Shown here piece by piece: positions 13,939 to 16,122 of a stretch of DNA of 16,122 nt; position 1 is the first letter of the stretch; every line of letters begins with the position of its first letter. Source of the DNA: an uncultured Gammaproteobacteria bacterium (GTDB lineage: Bacteria; Pseudomonadota; Gammaproteobacteria; Halothiobacillales; Halothiobacillaceae); the NCBI GenBank assembly GCA_938004235.1, contig CALKWL010000193.1, forward strand, positions 1 through 16,122. Direction: 5' to 3'. Below the pieces are notes generated by a model. The model saw only the letters and a list, made by a program, of their open reading frames with translations, was not told the origin of the DNA and did not search any database. Made by a program: the position numbers and the translations under genes.

Positions 13939-15195
13939 CTAATCGTGATGCAAATCAAACAATCGCCGCGTAGCCAACGCCAACTCATGCCGCCCATCCT
14001 GACTAGCCTCCCGCAAGGCGACGGTCGGCTCGTGCATCAGCTTGTTGGTCAGCGCATGAGCCAGATGACGCAAGGCATCTTCCGCCGAGTGCCCATGCGC
14101 CAACTCGCGCAACGCACGCTGCAAAACCTCGTCGCGCACCTGCTCGGCATGACCGCGCAACTCGCGGATCACCGCCACCCCGCCCTGCACCCGCCACCAG
14201 TCGATAAAATGACCGACCTGAGTATCGATAATTTCTTCTGCCTGTAACGCCGCTTCCTGGCGCGAACGCCGCCCCTCGTCAATCACCTGCTCCAGATCAT
14301 CGACGGTGTAAAGATACACATCCTCCAGGTTGCCCACTTCCGGCTCAATATCGCGCGGCACCGCAATATCCACCATGAAAATGGGGCGACGCTTGCGGCG
14401 TTTCAGCGCACTTTCCACCGCACCCTTACCCAGAATCGGCAGAGTACTGGCCGTGGCGGTAATGACGATATCCGCCTCATGCAGATGCTCACCCAGCTCG
14501 CTCAGGGCAATGGCATACGCGCCCAGCGGCTCGGCCAGCGCATGGGCGCGTTCAATGGTGCGATTAGCAATCACCATGCGCCCGATGCCGTGGCTATGCA
14601 GATGGCGCGCGGCCAGTTCAATCGTTTCGCCCGCGCCGATCAACAACGCGGTCTTGCGGCTGAAATCGCCGAAAATCTGTTTGGCCAGACTGACGGCCGC
14701 AAACGCAACCGATACCGGACTTGCGCCAATCGCCGTATCGGTACGCACCTGCTTGGCGACAGAAAAAGCGTGTTGAAACAGCCGGTTAAGCAAAGGCCCT
14801 AGGGCGCGCGACTCACCCGCTTGCGCATAGGCGGTCTTGATCTGCCCCAGAATCTGCGGCTCGCCAAGCACTAACGAATCCAGCCCCGACGACACCCGTA
14901 AAAGATGCCGAATGGCTTCGCTTTCATGGTGTACATAAAGATAAGGTCGAATCTCCTCCTCGCGCAGCCCATGAGCCTCAGGAAACCAGCGCAGCACGGA
15001 CTCATCGCCGCGTTCCCCCACGGCGGCATATACCTCGGTTCGGTTGCAGGTCGAAACAATCGCACCCTCACGCACATGAGGCAGAGCGAGCATTTCGCGC
15101 AAGGCGTGCTGCACCCGCTCCGAAGTAAAGGCCACGCGCTCACGCACCGAAAGCGGCGCCGTGCGATGATTGAGGCCTAAGGCAATGATGGACAT
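13939..15195 (-). CDS. hemA: Glutamyl-tRNA reductase
   Basis: This enzyme reduces Glu-tRNA(Glu) to glutamate-1-semialdehyde, the first committed step of tetrapyrrole synthesis by the C5 pathway. The substrate is made by gltX, also in this window. From MSIIALGLNHRTAPLSVRER the protein is 418 residues, the same as E. coli HemA. The catalytic Cys is C50 in IVSTCNRTEVY. LLRVSSGLDSLVLGEPQILG, the NADPH-binding LLIGAGETIELAARHL, ANRTIERA, FMVDIAVPRDIEPEVG and the C-terminal dimerisation helices follow. The frame is open to 15258 (GTG), adding 21 residues unlike the family, so I start at 15195. No Shine-Dalgarno is visible before that ATG. It diverges from the TPR lipoprotein gene, as in Pseudomonas. 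Confidence 0.97.
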   Translation of the reverse strand: MSIIALGLNHRTAPLSVRERVAFTSERVQHALREMLALPHVREGAIVSTCNRTEVYAAVGERGDESVLRWFPEAHGLREEEIRPYLYVHHESEAIRHLLRVSSGLDSLVLGEPQILGQIKTAYAQAGESRALGPLLNRLFQHAFSVAKQVRTDTAIGASPVSVAFAAVSLAKQIFGDFSRKTALLIGAGETIELAARHLHSHGIGRMVIANRTIERAHALAEPLGAYAIALSELGEHLHEADIVITATASTLPILGKGAVESALKRRKRRPIFMVDIAVPRDIEPEVGNLEDVYLYTVDDLEQVIDEGRRSRQEAALQAEEIIDTQVGHFIDWWRVQGGVAVIRELRGHAEQVRDEVLQRALRELAHGHSAEDALRHLAHALTNKLMHEPTVALREASQDGRHELALATRRLFDLHHD

Positions 15196-15237
15196 GGAAT
15201 GAATGATGCCAGCCCGCGCATGGATGAAAGGCGTTGG

Positions 15238-15266
15238 ATTTTCAGGCATTCGCCCCACATTGACAA
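15238..15266 (-). promoter_or_regulatory. Putative hemA sigma-70 promoter
   Basis: On the minus strand TTGTCA (15261-15266) and GAAAAT (15238-15243) are separated by 17 bases, 43 bases upstream of the hemA ATG. The -35 fits at 5 of 6 positions and the -10 at 4 of 6. Its -35 overlaps that of the divergent promoter. Confidence 0.4.
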
Positions 15267-15291
15267 GCCAGGTGCAACATCCTGCTAGAAT
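15260..15291 (+). promoter_or_regulatory. Putative promoter of the TPR lipoprotein gene, extended -10
   Basis: A perfect TTGACA (15260-15265) and TAGAAT (15286-15291) preceded by TGC form an extended -10 promoter 25 bases before the ATG. The 20-base spacer is longer than the usual 17, which the extended -10 may offset. Confidence 0.45.
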
Positions 15292-15315
15292 GCGCGAGCC
15301 TCAAGAGGAAGATTC

Positions 15316-16077
15316 ATGTTCAAACCCAGTGTGCTGTCCCTGTCATTGCTCGCCCTGCTTGGCCTAGGCGCGACGCTGAACCTGACCGCCTGCGCCAATT
15401 ATCCCGCCAATGAAGAGCACACGGAAAGCGAGCCCGCTGAAATACGGCCTGCAAATGCCAGCACCCCTCTGAGCGTTCTTCCTGCGAACCACGCCAAGGG
15501 AAGTAGGAGTGAGGCGCGCGCCCAGGCGTTCTACCTGCTAATGCAGGCCGAGCTCGCCGGCCAGCGCGGCAAGGTGACCGAAGCAGGTAAACTCTATCTG
15601 CGCGCCGCCCAGCTTGGGCGCGATGCCCGCACCGCCGAGCGCGCACTGAAAATTGCCCTGCTGGCGCGCGACACCCAGACCAGCGACGAAGCGCTTGCCT
15701 TGTGGATTGAGCTTGAGCCTTCGAGCGCGACGCGCTGGCCGATGCAGGTTCTGCTGGCCATGCGTCACCAGGATGACGCCGAGGCGCTGCGCATCATGCA
15801 GCAAAACCTTCCCACCGATGAAGCTGCACGCAAGGAAAGTTACCAGCAAATCGCCACGATGCTGATCCATGAAGGCGCGGGGATCTTACCCGTGCTGCAC
15901 AGATTTACCCAGTCGCATCCGAACGATGCCGATGCCTGGCTTACGCTGGCGCACGTCGCCCTGAATTTCAAGGAATTTGACACAGCGCGCGCGGCGCTGC
16001 GTAAAACCATCAAGCTCGATCCCAAGCGCAAGGACGCCTATCTGCTGCTGGCTGAAAGCTATTTCAGTCAGAAAGAC
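15316..16077 (+). CDS. TPR-containing outer-membrane lipoprotein, 3'-truncated at the contig end
   Basis: The frame opens at ATG 15316 behind GAGGA and is still open at the contig end; 254 codons are genomic. The N-terminus is a lipoprotein signal: MFKPSVLSLS, a hydrophobic stretch, and the lipobox LTAC with C26. Asn rather than Asp follows two residues after Cys, consistent with export to the outer membrane. Beyond a low-complexity linker come helical tetratricopeptide repeats (AFYLLMQAELAGQRGKVTEA, LYLRAAQLGRDARTAERALK, AWLTLAHVALNFKEFDTARA, YLLLAESYF). In Pseudomonas the gene diverging from hemA and preceding lolB encodes such a TPR protein, so lolB probably lies just beyond. Function is unknown; a scaffold or assembly role at the cell envelope is inference. 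From 16078 the frame continues only through adapter sequence. Confidence 0.88.
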
Positions 16078-16122
16078 AGATCGGAAGAGCACACGTCTGA
16101 ACTCCAGTCACGTCAGTCAATC
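16078..16122. other. Untrimmed Illumina TruSeq adapter with index
   Basis: From 16078 the sequence is the TruSeq read-through adapter, beginning AGATCGGAAGAGCACACGTC and continuing exactly to CCAGTCAC at 16111. The eight bases GTCAGTCA (16112-16119) occupy the index position, and ATC (16120-16122) begins the constant sequence that follows an index. None of this is genomic. Confidence 0.98.

Noticed and set aside
13256..13942. Several short frames (60-200 codons) on both strands between metZ and hemA
   Set aside because: They arise from the inverted repeat and mirror each other in both arms; peptides such as LVTFFVQAK and LLVTFLARARK come from the hairpin sequences. I see no coding evidence.
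15196..15258. N-terminal extension of hemA to a GTG at 15258
   Set aside because: The 21 extra residues do not match the family, whose members start at MSIIALGLNHR-like sequence; the putative promoter also overlaps the extension.

Overview
The window looks like a contig of chromosomal DNA from a gammaproteobacterium. The evidence is the hemA gene diverging from a TPR lipoprotein gene (the arrangement that precedes lolB and ispE in Pseudomonas and relatives), a bacterial-type gltX, metZ, a ychJ-family gene and a fairly high-GC core. I cannot fix the genus. Both contig ends carry untrimmed Illumina adapter (1-27, three mismatches; 16078-16122, exact). The first and last genes are therefore cut, and their apparent ends are artefacts.

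Region 1 (28-7636, all on the minus strand). In transcription order this holds a hybrid sensor kinase (SBP_bac_3 remnant, one TM segment, HisKA, HATPase, REC, REC, Hpt), a REC-REC-GGDEF-EAL cyclic-di-GMP response regulator, a glycerate 2-kinase and gltX. The first three are joined by 4-base ATGA and GTGA overlaps, which suggests translational coupling of a signalling pair to a metabolic enzyme. The kinase lacks a signal peptide, and its only upstream start codon lies in the loop of a Rho-independent terminator that belongs to the gene before it, so its 5' end looks deleted or misassembled. The glycerate kinase appears to carry a one-base frameshift a few codons before its natural stop.

Region 2 (7676-8536). 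An unrecognised 153-residue protein and a ychJ-family SEC-C protein form a two-gene unit ending at that terminator. A short palindrome follows on the far side.

Region 3 (8646-12037) is an accessory, decaying defence island with lower GC by eye. In transcription order (right to left) it holds a relic of a BrnA/CopG-like antitoxin, a Dcm/M.EcoRII-type cytosine-C5 methyltransferase with an in-frame TAA and a missing C-terminus, an HNH endonuclease, an unrecognised 123-residue protein, an EcoRII C-terminal-type endonuclease without its N-terminal domain, the last 36 residues of a HigB-like toxin and the intact partner antitoxin. A palindrome upstream of the methyltransferase could be the operator of its N-terminal helix-turn-helix.

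Region 4 (12055-15195). metZ and hemA lie on the minus strand, separated by 690 bases without a gene. That gap is mostly a large imperfect inverted repeat (13328-13910) of nested hairpins. Corresponding stems in the two arms differ by compensating base changes, so the structure seems to be what is conserved.

Region 5 (15196-16077). A compact divergent promoter region has the two putative -35 boxes superimposed. It is followed by the start of a TPR outer-membrane lipoprotein gene on the plus strand, which runs into adapter sequence. I saw no tRNA, rRNA, CRISPR array or intact insertion sequence.
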